Below are positions 8,045 to 17,694 of a DNA stretch of 39,925 bases, one piece after another. Position 1 is the stretch's first letter, and each line of letters starts with the position of its first letter. This DNA is from an uncultured Oscillospiraceae bacterium (GTDB lineage: Bacteria; Bacillota; Clostridia; Oscillospirales; Ruminococcaceae), in the NCBI GenBank assembly GCA_949282975.1, contig CASDQY010000017.1, positions 1 through 39,925 of the forward strand, in the 5' to 3' direction. Under the pieces are notes generated by a model. It was not told where the DNA came from, made no database searches, and worked only from the letters and a program-made list of their open reading frames with translations. A program made the position numbers and the translations under genes.

Positions 8045-9676
8045 TTACTCCTGATGGTTTTTGCGCAGCACATAGTGCATCAGCTTTCCGGTGGCGGTAT
8101 GGGGCAGCTCGGTTACGATATGATACTGCCGGGGGCGCTTATAAGGGGAAAGCATGGGATGATTGGCGCAATACTCCTTCAATTCTTCAGCGGTAAGCTG
8201 CTCCCCTTCTTCTGCAATCACATAGGCGGCCACAATCTGCCCCCGCATCCGGTCGGGGATGCCGATGACAGCGCTTTCCCGCACTTTGGGATGCTCGTTG
8301 AGGATGGCTTCGATTTGAGTGGGATAGATGTTCTCCCCGGCGGAAACAATCATGTCGTCCTTGCGGCCCACGACGGTAACAAATTCATGTTCATCCCAGA
8401 CACCCAGATCGCCGGTATACATATAGCCCTTATAGAACCGTTTTTCGGTCATCTCCGGGTTATTGAAATAGCAATAAGCGCTTTTGGCGGGGGATTTGAT
8501 GATAATTTCCCCCACTTCCTGGCCATCCTTGGCCACCGTTTCATCCGGTTCGGAATGTCCGTTTTCACAGACCTTCACCAATCGCACTTCGTCGTCTGTG
8601 CAGGATTGACCGGCGCTGCCGCTCATTTCCGGCAGGTCATAGGGGCGAAGGAAGGTATTCCAAAAGCTTTCGGTGGTGCCGTAACCGTTAAAGATGTTGG
8701 GGGTAAGCAGCTTCAGATACTTTTCGCAGGCCGCTTTTTCAAACGGTGCGCCCATGGTGACAATCCCCCGCAGTCCGGAAAGATCCACAGGATTGTTTTC
8801 CTGGGCACGAGCCAGCATTTCAATGATGGAAGGAACGCCGATCAGATAGGTAATGCCGTATTCCTTGACATAATTCAGGCACCGGCGGGGATTGAAGTCC
8901 CGCAGGATGACCACCTGGCCCCCGGCATAAAAGGTGGGGCAGGGTCCGCCGGAATGGATACCGCCCCGGTGGAACCAGGGAGTCATGTTCATGGTGCAGT
9001 CCCGGGCGTTTAAGGGGAAATGCATCATAACATCGTGGGCGGAAAGGACCTCGTTGATATTGTTGATGGGCACGCCTTTGGGGCGGTTGGTGGTGCCGGA
9101 AGTATAAAGGCGAGTGGTTTCGTCGTAGATATGAGGGTGAAAGTCAATGGGGGGATTTTCTTCACTCTGTCCGGCCACATAATCCCGGTAGGTGATCTCT
9201 CCAGGATCGGCCTGAGCCTGGTTTTCCAGATCTACCACTACCACCCGTTCCGGGGTAAAGTGGGACATTTTTAAGGCGTCCTGGGCCACTTTACGAAACT
9301 CCGCATCGTAGAAAAACACTTTGGGGCGGCTGTCCTCCAGCATCAGGGCAATTTCGCCGGGGGCCTGGCGGTAATTGGCCGGGCAGTTAATGGCGCCGAT
9401 TTTGTGTGCGCCCAGATAGCAGAACACAAATTCCGCCGAATTGAGCAGCATATACATCACAACGTCGTTCTTCCCCACGCCATCCGCCTTCATGGCGTGA
9501 GCCAGGCGGTTGCAGTCCTGATTTAACTGACGATAATTCCACTTCCGGTTGGTCAGGGGACATACCATGGCGGGCTGATCGCCGTTTTTAGAAACATTGC
9601 GGAGAAAACCATTTAAGTAGGTGAATTCGTGTTCGAAGGTATCCTGGAACATTGTTACATCATAGGTAAATTCCAT
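8045..9676 (-). CDS. AMP-forming acyl-CoA ligase (ANL superfamily)
   Basis: Activates a carboxylic acid with ATP to an acyl-adenylate and transfers it to CoA. The 543 residues hold the P-loop motif RLYTSGTTNRPKGVPI (the usual G after TSGTT is N here), NGYGTTE, the TGDLGVWDEHEFVTVVGRKDD hinge segment, and the C-terminal LPHTATGKLMHYVL with the catalytic lysine. Start chosen at the ATG at 9676, with GTGAGG 8 nt upstream; the frame extends 18 codons further but has no ribosome site. It has its own promoter and is not in an obvious pathway operon. A fatty-acid-type substrate is plausible beside fabF but unproven. Confidence 0.9.
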   Translation of the reverse strand: MEFTYDVTMFQDTFEHEFTYLNGFLRNVSKNGDQPAMVCPLTNRKWNYRQLNQDCNRLAHAMKADGVGKNDVVMYMLLNSAEFVFCYLGAHKIGAINCPANYRQAPGEIALMLEDSRPKVFFYDAEFRKVAQDALKMSHFTPERVVVVDLENQAQADPGEITYRDYVAGQSEENPPIDFHPHIYDETTRLYTSGTTNRPKGVPINNINEVLSAHDVMMHFPLNARDCTMNMTPWFHRGGIHSGGPCPTFYAGGQVVILRDFNPRRCLNYVKEYGITYLIGVPSIIEMLARAQENNPVDLSGLRGIVTMGAPFEKAACEKYLKLLTPNIFNGYGTTESFWNTFLRPYDLPEMSGSAGQSCTDDEVRLVKVCENGHSEPDETVAKDGQEVGEIIIKSPAKSAYCYFNNPEMTEKRFYKGYMYTGDLGVWDEHEFVTVVGRKDDMIVSAGENIYPTQIEAILNEHPKVRESAVIGIPDRMRGQIVAAYVIAEEGEQLTAEELKEYCANHPMLSPYKRPRQYHIVTELPHTATGKLMHYVLRKNHQE

Positions 9677-9778
9677 GAAGAGAGCCTCACTTTCCCATAT
9701 CCGGCTGTTATTATCAGCCAGTCTTCCCATCGTTGGGGGATTTCATTCACGTTTTGCATGAACTTATGCTATAATCAA

Positions 9779-9807
9779 ATTATACGGAAGTTTGAAAAAT
9801 ATGTCAA
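9779..9807 (-). promoter_or_regulatory. Sigma-A promoter of the acyl-CoA ligase gene
   Basis: TTGACA (9802-9807), 17-bp spacer, TATAAT (9779-9784) on the minus strand, a perfect consensus. Transcription would start near 9772, about 96 nt before the ATG. Confidence 0.88.
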
Positions 9808-9885
9808 CTCGCCTTACAATGCAATCTTTTTGTAAAATTATGCTCTTGATTTGATTTATGCATAAGCCAATCCAAAAATAAAATC

Positions 9886-9911
9886 AAAGCCGTACCGATT
9901 GGTACGACTTT
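9886..9911 (-). terminator. Intrinsic terminator after fabF
   Basis: Minus-strand stem AAAGTCGTACC/GGTACGGCTTT (one T/G mismatch) with AATC loop, followed by a T-rich tail (GATTTTATTTTTGG). It lies 17 bp after the fabF stop. Confidence 0.8.
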
Positions 9912-9927
9912 AAAAAACGATTCTCGT

Positions 9928-11163
9928 TTAATATGCTCCAACAATAATGCTGGAATTTTGTCCGCCAAAGCCCAAAGAATTAGACATGGCACAACGGACT
10001 TTTGCATTTCGGGCCTGATTGGGAACATAATCCAGATCACAGGTGGGATCCGGGGTGTCGTAGTTGATGGTAGGAGGAAGCACCCCTTCCCGGATTGCCT
10101 GGATGCAGGCGATCACTTCGGTAATGCCGCCGGCCCCCATCAGGTGCCCGGTGGCACTCTTGGTTGCACTGACCGGCGGAGCTGTTTCAATGCCGCCGAA
10201 TACTGTTTTGATGGCGGCGGTTTCCGCCTGATCCCCCAGCAGGGTGGATGTGCCATGAGCATTGATATAATCAATGGCGGAAGCCTCCAAATCGGCACGC
10301 TGCAACGCCAGACGCATACAGCGGGCTGCGCCGTCGCCATCCGGCATGGGAGCGGTTACATGATAACCATCGCTGGTGTTGGCATATCCCAGCACCCGGG
10401 CATAAATATCCGCATTGCGTGCTAGGGCATATTCTTCTTTTTCCAATAACAGGGCGCCGCCCCCTTCCCCAATGACAAATCCGTCACGATCTGCATCAAA
10501 AGGACGGCAGGCAGCAGCAGGATCCTCATTGCGGCGGGACAAGGCCTTGGACTGGGCCAAGCTGGACACCACCACAGGCGTGAGGATGGATTCGCCGCCC
10601 ATCACCAATACGGCGTCAGCTTCCCCGCTGCGGATCAACATGGCCGCCAGCATAATGGCGTCCCCGCCGGAGGAACAGGCGGTATTGACCGTAAAGCTGG
10701 GACCGTGGATCCCGAATTCAATGGCAACCTGCGCCGCTGCGATATTGCCGATGATCATGGGAACAAACCGGGGGCCGATCTTTTTCACTGCGCCGGTAGA
10801 ATAGGAATGCTGGGTTTGGGCCACGCCCATTACGCCATCCATAGCAGTACCCATGACAATGCCGATCCGATAAGAATCCTGAGCGATATTCAGCCTGCTC
10901 TGCGCCAAAGCCTGTTTGGCGGCGATAATCGCAAACTGCATAAACCGGTCCGTGGCTCGCACCAAAGTCTTGGGAAGATAATCCAGCGGATCAAAGTTTT
11001 TCACTTCCGCTGCAATCTGCACCGGAAGCTGAGAAGGGTCAAAAGCACGGATGCGATCCACACCGGACACGCCTTTGACCAGATTGTCCCAATAGGACGT
11101 TACCCCAATGCCAATCGGCGTTATTGCGCCCATGCCTGTGACTACTAAACGATTTTGATTCAT
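9928..11163 (-). CDS. fabF: Beta-ketoacyl-ACP synthase II (FabF type)
   Basis: Condenses malonyl-ACP with acyl-ACP in fatty-acid elongation. The 411-residue protein has the Cys-His-His triad at C163 (NTACSSGGDAI), H303 (NAHGTST) and H340 (KSATGHLMGAGG), the same numbering as E. coli FabF. It is monocistronic with a perfect promoter and an intrinsic terminator, rather than being inside a fab cluster, so it may be a second copy or a paralogue used with a specialised acyl carrier; the triad does not tell these apart. ATG at 11163 follows GGGGTG. Confidence 0.93.
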   Translation of the reverse strand: MNQNRLVVTGMGAITPIGIGVTSYWDNLVKGVSGVDRIRAFDPSQLPVQIAAEVKNFDPLDYLPKTLVRATDRFMQFAIIAAKQALAQSRLNIAQDSYRIGIVMGTAMDGVMGVAQTQHSYSTGAVKKIGPRFVPMIIGNIAAAQVAIEFGIHGPSFTVNTACSSGGDAIMLAAMLIRSGEADAVLVMGGESILTPVVVSSLAQSKALSRRNEDPAAACRPFDADRDGFVIGEGGGALLLEKEEYALARNADIYARVLGYANTSDGYHVTAPMPDGDGAARCMRLALQRADLEASAIDYINAHGTSTLLGDQAETAAIKTVFGGIETAPPVSATKSATGHLMGAGGITEVIACIQAIREGVLPPTINYDTPDPTCDLDYVPNQARNAKVRCAMSNSLGFGGQNSSIIVGAY

Positions 11164-11201
11164 GATACACCCCGTCTGTTTCGTGGTTCTTTCTCTAAGA
11201 T

Positions 11202-11230
11202 ATTATACTGCATGGCGGAACCGGTGTCAA
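11202..11230 (-). promoter_or_regulatory. Sigma-A promoter of fabF
   Basis: TTGACA (11225-11230), 17-bp spacer, TATAAT (11202-11207) on the minus strand. Short leader of about 30 nt. No FapR-type operator was recognised next to it. Confidence 0.87.
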
Positions 11231-11336
11231 TGAAAAGTGAAAAAAGTTTCCCAAAAAAACGATAGATATCCCACAAGATACCGGATAATTTGTCAAAATT
11301 CCAAACAATTCTTCCGGGATTATCCACAAAACATTC

Positions 11337-11365
11337 TTGTTATTCTTCGAATTTTTTGGTATACT
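11337..11365 (+). promoter_or_regulatory. Probable promoter of the beta-CASP nuclease gene
   Basis: TTGTTA (11337-11342), 17-bp spacer, TATACT (11360-11365), 38 bp before the ATG. Confidence 0.7.
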
Positions 11366-11403
11366 GTAGCAAGAAACACCAATTTAGAAAGCGAGGTTTC
11401 ACC

Positions 11404-13002
11404 ATGAAGCTGCGATTTTTGGGGGCGGACCGGGAAGTTACCGGAAGTTGCCACTGTCTGGAAGTCTGCGGCAGGAAAATTCTGATCGACTGCGGCCTTC
11501 AGCAGGGGCAGGACGAAAAAGACAATAACCGCCTGCCCATTTCCCCCGACCAAGTAGACTTAGTTTTAATCACCCATGCCCACATCGACCACTCGGGACG
11601 GCTTCCCCTTTTGGTGAAGGAAGGTTACCGCAAGCAGATCGTCGCCACCAGCAAAACCTGTCAGCTTATGGAAATTATGCTTCGTGACAGCGCACATATC
11701 CAGCAAGCCGAAGCCCAGTGGCGCCAGCGCAAAGGCAAGCGGGCGGGAAAAGAAGCGGCTCCCCCACTCTATACCATGGAGGACGCCGACGCCACCATTT
11801 CCTTGTTCAGCCCGGTGGAATACCATCAGACCGTCCCGCTGTTTGAAGGCATCACCGCCCGCTTTGTGGATGCGGGGCATTTGCTGGGCAGCGCCAGCAT
11901 TGAGATTACCGTTACCGAAGGGGACACCACCCAGGTGATCGTCTTTTCCGGGGACATCGGCAATCTGGACCAGCCCATTATCCGGGATCCGGAGTACTTA
12001 ACCAAGGCGGATTATGTGGTGATGGAATCCACCTACGGCGACCGCAACCACGATGTGGTGGAGCCGTTAAAACCCCAGCTGGCCCGGATCATCGACACCA
12101 CCCTGGCCCGTGGGGGCAACGTAATCATTCCCTCCTTTGCGGTGGGGCGCACCCAGGAGCTTCTCTATTTTATCCGGGAAATTAAGGAGCAGTACCTGAC
12201 TCCCAAAGCAGGAAATTTTGACGTCTATGTGGACAGCCCTTTGGCTGCCGCCGCTACCGGCATTTATGACGGCGACCTGACCGGTTACGCCGATGAAGAC
12301 ACTCTGGCGGTGCTGAAAGCGGGATTCCGGCCGCTGTACTTTCCCGGCCTGCACATCTGCCAAAGCGCCGAGGAATCCATGGCCCTCAATGCCGATCAAA
12401 AACCCAAAGTCATTATCTCGTCCAGCGGGATGTGCGAAGCCGGCCGGATCCGGCACCATCTGAAACACAATCTCTGGCGAGGGGAATGCTCGGTGGTATT
12501 CGTGGGATTCCAGGCCGCCGGCACCCTGGGGCGAATCATTTTGGAGGGAGCCAAAGAAGTCAAGCTGTTTGGAGAGCCCATTTCGGTGAAGGCCCAGATC
12601 CACAATCTGGTGGGGATGAGCGGCCATGCCGATCACGCCGGGCTGTTAAAGTGGATCCGTTCTTTCAGACAGGATATGCCCCGCCGGGTATTTGTAGTAC
12701 ACGGCGAAAACGAAACCTGCCAAACTTTCCAGCATTACCTCCAATCCGAGGGCTTTCCGGCGCTGGCACCCTATTTCCAATCCAGTTACGACCTTTTGGA
12801 AAACATTTGCCTGGAACCCGGCGTTCCTCCGGAAAAGATGCCCTCCGGACAAACCCGGATCAAGGGCACCCCTGCCTATCAGGAATTGGTGCTTACGGCA
12901 CAGGATCTTACCCGGTTTGTGGAAAACTGTCAGGGCCGCCCCAACAAAACCCTCAACAAAATTGCCGCACAAATCCGTCAGCTGATGGAAGATTGGAAAT
13001 AA
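11404..13002 (+). CDS. MBL-fold beta-CASP RNA-processing-type exonuclease
   Basis: Predicted zinc-dependent ribonuclease of the CPSF73/YSH1-like beta-CASP group. In 532 residues it shows HAHIDH at 58-63, DAGHLLGSASIEI, SGDIG, STYGDRNH, PSFAVGRTQELLYFI, then the beta-CASP region with ISSSGMCEAGRIRHH and the RMMBL ending SGHADHAGLLKWI. These are all metal-binding or specificity motifs of the family. I start at the ATG at 11404 behind GCGAGG; the longer frame upstream overlaps the promoter. The protein is distinct from RNase J and its cellular substrate is unknown. It is single-gene, convergent with the lipoprotein gene at 13065. Confidence 0.92.
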   Translation: MKLRFLGADREVTGSCHCLEVCGRKILIDCGLQQGQDEKDNNRLPISPDQVDLVLITHAHIDHSGRLPLLVKEGYRKQIVATSKTCQLMEIMLRDSAHIQQAEAQWRQRKGKRAGKEAAPPLYTMEDADATISLFSPVEYHQTVPLFEGITARFVDAGHLLGSASIEITVTEGDTTQVIVFSGDIGNLDQPIIRDPEYLTKADYVVMESTYGDRNHDVVEPLKPQLARIIDTTLARGGNVIIPSFAVGRTQELLYFIREIKEQYLTPKAGNFDVYVDSPLAAAATGIYDGDLTGYADEDTLAVLKAGFRPLYFPGLHICQSAEESMALNADQKPKVIISSSGMCEAGRIRHHLKHNLWRGECSVVFVGFQAAGTLGRIILEGAKEVKLFGEPISVKAQIHNLVGMSGHADHAGLLKWIRSFRQDMPRRVFVVHGENETCQTFQHYLQSEGFPALAPYFQSSYDLLENICLEPGVPPEKMPSGQTRIKGTPAYQELVLTAQDLTRFVENCQGRPNKTLNKIAAQIRQLMEDWK

Positions 13003-13010
13003 CCCAAAAA

Positions 13011-13043
13011 CCGCCTGTGGGGAACGGACAGCCCCACAGGCGG
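13011..13043. terminator. Bidirectional intrinsic terminator
   Basis: CCGCCTGTGGGG and CCCCACAGGCGG form a perfect 12-bp stem. On the minus strand it is followed by TTTTTGGG, which fits termination after the lipoprotein gene; on the plus strand it lies 8 bp after the nuclease stop with a weaker AATATTTG tail. Confidence 0.82.
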
Positions 13044-13064
13044 CAATATTTGTAGTGATGGATG

Positions 13065-13532
13065 CTATACAGCCGAAGCCGCTTGCGCAACCGATTGGGG
13101 TTCAGACGCAGTCAGCTGATCCTGATAAAGATAGGTGGTGACATTTCCTTCTCCGTCCATGGAAACATATTCGCTGTCAAACAGCAGCAGATCGGTCACT
13201 TCCATGGTTGTGCCGTCTTCAAAAGTCAGGCGCAGGGCAAAGGGCTGTTCCCGGTACTCTTCCAGACGTTCAAAACGGATCCAGTTTCCGGAAAGCCAGC
13301 TGCCCTCTTCCAGGGTAATGACAGTGTATTCCGTTTCTTCCATGGTGCGGTACTCCAAACCGGTGACCGTTTTGCCGGTATTGTTTTGAAGCTGCACCGT
13401 TCCTTCCACCGGCTGGGGCAGTTCCACCGTAGCCGGTTCCGACTGCTGAGCACAGCCGCAAAACAGCAGCAGCAATCCACAAATCAGCAGGCCGGCCATT
13501 GTCGCCACAACATGCTTTTTTGCTCGGCTCAT
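13065..13532 (-). CDS. Small predicted lipoprotein of unknown function
   Basis: I do not recognise the family. The 155 residues begin with a basic stretch, a hydrophobic segment and a lipobox-like LFCGC with C27 as the likely lipidated cysteine, so the protein is probably anchored outside the membrane. The mature part is acidic and beta-rich, with GTVQLQNNTGKTVTGLEYR resembling a small beta-sandwich and a Gln/Ala/Ser-rich tail. The ATG overlaps the alcohol dehydrogenase stop by 4 bp, so it is co-translated with it. Confidence 0.75.
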   Translation of the reverse strand: MSRAKKHVVATMAGLLICGLLLLFCGCAQQSEPATVELPQPVEGTVQLQNNTGKTVTGLEYRTMEETEYTVITLEEGSWLSGNWIRFERLEEYREQPFALRLTFEDGTTMEVTDLLLFDSEYVSMDGEGNVTTYLYQDQLTASEPQSVAQAASAV

Positions 13533-14629
13533 TCAAACAGCTCCTTGATCAGATCCATGGCGTTGTCCACATCAAATTCGCCGGGAGAGGTGGCAAACAA
13601 GCCGGGAGCGGAAAAGCGTTGGCGCAGCGCCTGCTTTTCTTCATCGCTGAGATGGATGTCCGGTTTGGGGGTGACGTTTTCAATGAGGCTTTTCAAGCGG
13701 CTGGGCGCAAAATCCAGATCGTAGCAGAAATTGTTGGCACGTTTGGTCAGATAATCGCAGCTTCTTTGAATGAAGCTGGGCAAAAACACGGCGCAGGCCA
13801 CCCCGTGGGGCACACCGTGATCCTCGCTTAAAAAGTAACCCATGGCGTGGCAATAGCAGGTACCGGTTTTGGCAATGCATAGGCCGCCGTAGATGGAGGC
13901 GGCATAAAGCTTCTGCCGCTGGGAATCGGTGAATTGCCCATCGGCGGGAAGATCGGTGAACACCCCCACTACCTCCCGGGCGCCGGCAATGGCAAACTTC
14001 CGGGTAATGCTGTTGCTCTTGGCCGAGAAATAGCTCTCCACACAGTGGCACAGGGCGTCCAATGCGGTGGACATGCTGCCCTCATATCCCATGGTGCAGC
14101 TATAGCTGTAATCACAGAGGGAAAACTCCGGCCACAGCCCTTTTACCGACTTCTTATACCCGGTGAAATCCTGGGTCAGGATGGCATAAGGCGTCACTTC
14201 GCTGCCGGTACCGGCACTGGTGCCGATGCAGACAAAAGGCAGGTGGGACTTGCTGTAGCTTTTCTGGTAAAGTTCTTCCAGAGAGATATCGTTGCAGGCA
14301 AACACCGCCGACGCTTTCACCGCATCCATCGGGGAGCCGCCACCCACCCCAACCAGGAAATCTGCTTCCATGGCTTTGGCCATTTCCCCCGCTTTTTTAC
14401 AGGTGGAGACGGTGGGGTTTGGTTCCACTTCATCGAAAACCTCATAGGCAATTTCCGCTTGATCCAAGGTCTGTGTCAAATCATCCAGAGCGCCGCAGGC
14501 CTTGGCCCCATGTTTTCCGGTGACGATCAGGCAGCGTTTGCCCAAACCGGCAAACCGCTCCCCGCTTTGCTTCACTACGCCTTTGCCGTAAATAATTTCT
14601 ACAGGCATATAGTAATTCAAATCCAACAT
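13529..14629 (-). CDS. Iron-containing (group III) alcohol dehydrogenase
   Basis: NAD(P)-dependent reduction of an aldehyde or ketone, or the reverse. The 366 residues contain the nucleotide-binding GVGGGSPMDAVKA motif (about 94-106), the TSAGTGSEVTP segment and the metal ligands D191 and H195 (LDALCHCVES), H261 (CHAMGYFL) and H275 (HGVPHG). The spacing agrees with FucO-type enzymes. The substrate cannot be read from the sequence. It starts 38 bp after secA with no hairpin between, so it probably shares the secA transcript. Confidence 0.9.
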   Translation of the reverse strand: MLDLNYYMPVEIIYGKGVVKQSGERFAGLGKRCLIVTGKHGAKACGALDDLTQTLDQAEIAYEVFDEVEPNPTVSTCKKAGEMAKAMEADFLVGVGGGSPMDAVKASAVFACNDISLEELYQKSYSKSHLPFVCIGTSAGTGSEVTPYAILTQDFTGYKKSVKGLWPEFSLCDYSYSCTMGYEGSMSTALDALCHCVESYFSAKSNSITRKFAIAGAREVVGVFTDLPADGQFTDSQRQKLYAASIYGGLCIAKTGTCYCHAMGYFLSEDHGVPHGVACAVFLPSFIQRSCDYLTKRANNFCYDLDFAPSRLKSLIENVTPKPDIHLSDEEKQALRQRFSAPGLFATSPGEFDVDNAMDLIKELFE

Positions 14630-14667
14630 CGTTTTTCCCTCCTGTTGCTGAAACGTCCTTTCTCGGA

Positions 14668-17433
14668 TCAGTTCCGGGGTTGGGTCACTTCTTCATGAGC
14701 GCCGCAGCATTTTTTGTACTTCTTGCCGCTGCCACAGGGGCAGGGATCGTTGCGCCCCACCTTTTGCACCCGAACGGGAGCTTTCCGGACCACTTTTTTG
14801 CCGCCGTCGCCGCCATGGCTGGCCATCGTCGGCTTGGCCACCTGTTCCCGCTTCACTTCCTGCTCGGTGCGGATACGGATGGTCATCAGGATCCGCACGG
14901 TATCCTCCCGAATCTGTTCCACCATAGCGTCGAACATATCGAAGCCTTCGATCTTGTATTCGGTGACGGGATCCTTCTGGCCGTAACCCCGCAGATAGAT
15001 GCCCTGCTTGAGTTCGCTCATGTTGTCGATGTGATCCATCCAATAGCGGTCCACCGTTTTCAGCAGAACCACACGTTCCAGCTCCCGCATCCGTTCCGGG
15101 GTAATGAGCTTTTCCTTCATCTCGTACATCTTGACGGCACGCTTTTCCAAAAAGTCCACCAGGTCTTTTGGCTCCAGATCGGCAAGCTGGTCATTGGTGT
15201 AGCGGAAATCTTCTTCGGTTGTCAGGAAGTTTAAGAAATAGTTGCGCAGCCCATCCATATTCCAGTCGTCGTGAATGGCGTGGGCGGGGCAATAGGTCTC
15301 CACCGACTTTTCCAGGCTCTGGTGGAGCATCTCCATAATGGTATCCCGCAGATCCTCCCCATCCAGAACCTTGTCCCGCTGGGTATAGATGATTTCCCGC
15401 TGGCGGTTCATCACATCGTCAAACTGCAGCACGTTTTTCCGGATGTTGAAGTTTTGGGCTTCTACCTTCTTTTGGGCGCTTTCGATGGTGTTGGTGAGCA
15501 TTTTGTTCTCGATGGGCATATCGTCCTCGATCTTGAACATATCCATCATGCGCTGTACCCGGTCGCCGCCGAACAAACGCAGGATATCGTCCTCCAAGGA
15601 CAGGAAGAAACGGCTGGCGCCGGGGTCGCCCTGACGTCCGGCACGGCCACGGAGCTGGTTGTCGATCCGGCGGGATTCATGGCGTTCCGTGCCCACAATG
15701 AACAATCCGCCGACCTGACGGACCAGTTCCGCTTCCCCTTCGATCTCTTTTCGGAAAGAGTCCTTGGCTTTTTGGTACTCTTCCCGGATGGCGAGAATCT
15801 CTTCGTTGTCGGTTTCACCAAAACCATCGGCCTCCGCCAACAGTTCGTCCTCGTAACCTTTTTTGCGCAGAGCGTCTTTGGCCAGATATTCGGCGTTTCC
15901 GCCCAACATAATGTCGGTACCACGGCCAGCCATGTTGGTGGCGATGGTCACCGCACCCAGTTTACCGGCCTGGGCAATGATCTTGGCTTCTTTTTCGTGA
16001 TATTTGGCGTTGAGCACCTGGTGCTTGATGCCTCTCTGGCGGAGCATCCGGCTGAGCAGTTCGCTCTTTTCAATGTTGATGGTGCCCACCAGCACCGGCT
16101 GGCCTTTTTCATGGCATTCCTGAATCTGGTCAATGACGGCGTTGAATTTGGCCTTTTCGGTTTTATATACCACGTCGGTATAATCTTCCCGGATCACCGG
16201 CTTGTTGGTGGGGATCTCCACCACGTCCAGGTTATAGATTTCCTGGAATTCGCCTTCTTCGGTCATGGCGGTACCGGTCATGCCGGAAAGCTTTTGATAC
16301 AGCCGGAAGAAGTTCTGGAAGGTAATGGTGGCCAGGGTTTTGCTTTCCCGTGCCACCGTGACCCCTTCCTTGGCCTCAATGGCCTGGTGCAGGCCTTCGT
16401 TGTAGCGGCGGCCGATCATCAATCGTCCGGTGAATTCATCCACGATAATGACTTCCCCGTCCTTGACCACATAGTCCACATCCCGCTTCATCACGCCACG
16501 GGCCTTGATGGCCTGGTTGATGTGGTGAGCCAGGGTAAGGTTATCGGCATCGGCCAGATTGTCAATGTGGAAGAAGGCTTCCGCCTTTTTGGTGCCGCTG
16601 GCGGTGAGGGTAGCCGTTTTGTGCTTTTCGTCGACGATATAGTCCCCGTCCACATCGTCCATCAACTCTTTGGAATCCGCTTCCACAATGCGGTAGCATT
16701 TCAAGGATGCGGCAAACTGGTCGGCCAGGGTGTACAGTTCGGTGGACTTATCCCCGGGGCCGGAAATGATCAGCGGGGTACGGGCTTCGTCGATGAGGAT
16801 GGAGTCCACTTCGTCCACGATGGCGAAATGGAAGCCCCGCATGACCTTGTCCTTTTTATAAATGACCATGTTGTCCCGCAGGTAATCAAAGCCAAACTCG
16901 TTGTTGGTGCCGTAGGTAATGTCGGCGTTATAGGCCTCCACCTTTTCCTTATGGTTCATGCCGTGGATGATCAGACCCACCGACAAACCCAGCCAGCGGT
17001 ATAACTTCCCCATCCATTCCGAGTCCCGCTTGGCCAGATAGTCGTTGACGGTGACGATGTGAACCCCTTTTCCGGTCAAACCATTGAGGTAGGCCGGCAA
17101 AGTAGCCACCAGGGTTTTACCTTCACCGGTGCGCATCTCGGCAATACGGCCCTGGTGCAGCACGATGCCGCCAATGACCTGCACCGGAAAGTGCTTCATG
17201 CCCAGCACACGCCAGGCAGCTTCCCGGCAGACGGCAAAAGCGTCGGGAAGGATGTCGTCGGTGGTTTCTCCGTTGGCCAGCCGCTCTTTCAAAACAGCGG
17301 TCTGTTCCTGCAACTCACTATCTTTCATGGCGGCGTATTTTTCTTCCAGCGCCAAAACCTTGTCCGCTATCGGGCGAATGGTTTTCAACGCACGTTTTGA
17401 ATAGCTGCCAAACAATGCTTCATATAAACCCAT
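14668..17433 (-). CDS. secA: Preprotein translocase ATPase SecA
   Basis: Motor that drives secretory proteins through SecYEG. The 921 residues show Walker A at 101-107 (RTGEGKT), [14 protein letters not shown] (DEAD motif), NMAGRGTDI (motif V region), [10 protein letters not shown], and the C-terminal zinc SEC-C motif [17 protein letters not shown] that binds SecB or ribosomes in relatives. Full length, with its own promoter about 50 bp upstream, divergent from birA. The long open frames on the opposite strand are shadows. Confidence 0.98.
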   Translation of the reverse strand: MGLYEALFGSYSKRALKTIRPIADKVLALEEKYAAMKDSELQEQTAVLKERLANGETTDDILPDAFAVCREAAWRVLGMKHFPVQVIGGIVLHQGRIAEMRTGEGKTLVATLPAYLNGLTGKGVHIVTVNDYLAKRDSEWMGKLYRWLGLSVGLIIHGMNHKEKVEAYNADITYGTNNEFGFDYLRDNMVIYKKDKVMRGFHFAIVDEVDSILIDEARTPLIISGPGDKSTELYTLADQFAASLKCYRIVEADSKELMDDVDGDYIVDEKHKTATLTASGTKKAEAFFHIDNLADADNLTLAHHINQAIKARGVMKRDVDYVVKDGEVIIVDEFTGRLMIGRRYNEGLHQAIEAKEGVTVARESKTLATITFQNFFRLYQKLSGMTGTAMTEEGEFQEIYNLDVVEIPTNKPVIREDYTDVVYKTEKAKFNAVIDQIQECHEKGQPVLVGTINIEKSELLSRMLRQRGIKHQVLNAKYHEKEAKIIAQAGKLGAVTIATNMAGRGTDIMLGGNAEYLAKDALRKKGYEDELLAEADGFGETDNEEILAIREEYQKAKDSFRKEIEGEAELVRQVGGLFIVGTERHESRRIDNQLRGRAGRQGDPGASRFFLSLEDDILRLFGGDRVQRMMDMFKIEDDMPIENKMLTNTIESAQKKVEAQNFNIRKNVLQFDDVMNRQREIIYTQRDKVLDGEDLRDTIMEMLHQSLEKSVETYCPAHAIHDDWNMDGLRNYFLNFLTTEEDFRYTNDQLADLEPKDLVDFLEKRAVKMYEMKEKLITPERMRELERVVLLKTVDRYWMDHIDNMSELKQGIYLRGYGQKDPVTEYKIEGFDMFDAMVEQIREDTVRILMTIRIRTEQEVKREQVAKPTMASHGGDGGKKVVRKAPVRVQKVGRNDPCPCGSGKKYKKCCGAHEEVTQPRN

Positions 17434-17479
17434 AATTAAGCCTGTTCCTTTCCGGGTGTTTTTTCATGTATTCCATCTT

Positions 17480-17508
17480 AGTATAACTCTTTTGCGGGGA
17501 TAACGCAA
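17480..17508 (-). promoter_or_regulatory. Probable promoter of secA
   Basis: TTGCGT (17503-17508), 17-bp spacer, TATACT (17480-17485) on the minus strand; the leader is about 40 nt. Confidence 0.75.
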
Positions 17509-17530
17509 GAAGTTTTGAGTTGGTTAAAAA

Positions 17531-17563
17531 ATGTTCACAGATTTTCTTACCTGGAGTTAACAT
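17531..17563 (+). promoter_or_regulatory. Degenerate BirA-like inverted repeat upstream of birA
   Basis: ATGTTCACA and AGTTAACAT, 15 bp apart, match the BirA operator pattern (ATGTTAACC-N14-16-GGTTAACAT) at most positions; the arms pair at 7 of 9. It lies about 75 bp before the main birA promoter. Weak evidence. Confidence 0.25.
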
Positions 17564-17637
17564 ACCAGAAGGCGCAATTCTTTTGCTGAAAACCGCCTTC
17601 TTCTTTTCGGGCAAGTATGGTGCCCCATTCCACGCTC

Positions 17638-17666
17638 TTGCGGGAAAGAGTGGAAAACAGTATAAT
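17638..17666 (+). promoter_or_regulatory. Probable promoter of birA
   Basis: TTGCGG (17638-17643), 17-bp spacer, TATAAT (17661-17666), 28 bp before the ATG. Confidence 0.75.
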
Positions 17667-17694
17667 AAAGAAAACCTTTTGGGAGGCTCAGACC

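Noticed and set aside
9766..9775. Plus-strand -10-like TATAAT in the acyl-CoA ligase upstream region
   Set aside because: No plus-strand gene follows and no good -35 is at the right distance; the minus-strand promoter here is far better.
15271..17004. 577-codon open frame on the plus strand opposite secA
   Set aside because: Antisense shadow of secA codon use; composition is His/Gly/Phe-rich without domain motifs.
17567..17611. Inverted repeat AGAAGGCG...CGCCTTCT with a T-rich tail on the plus strand, terminator-like
   Set aside because: No plus-strand gene ends upstream of it and the loop is about 20 nt, so a terminator role has no partner; left unassigned.
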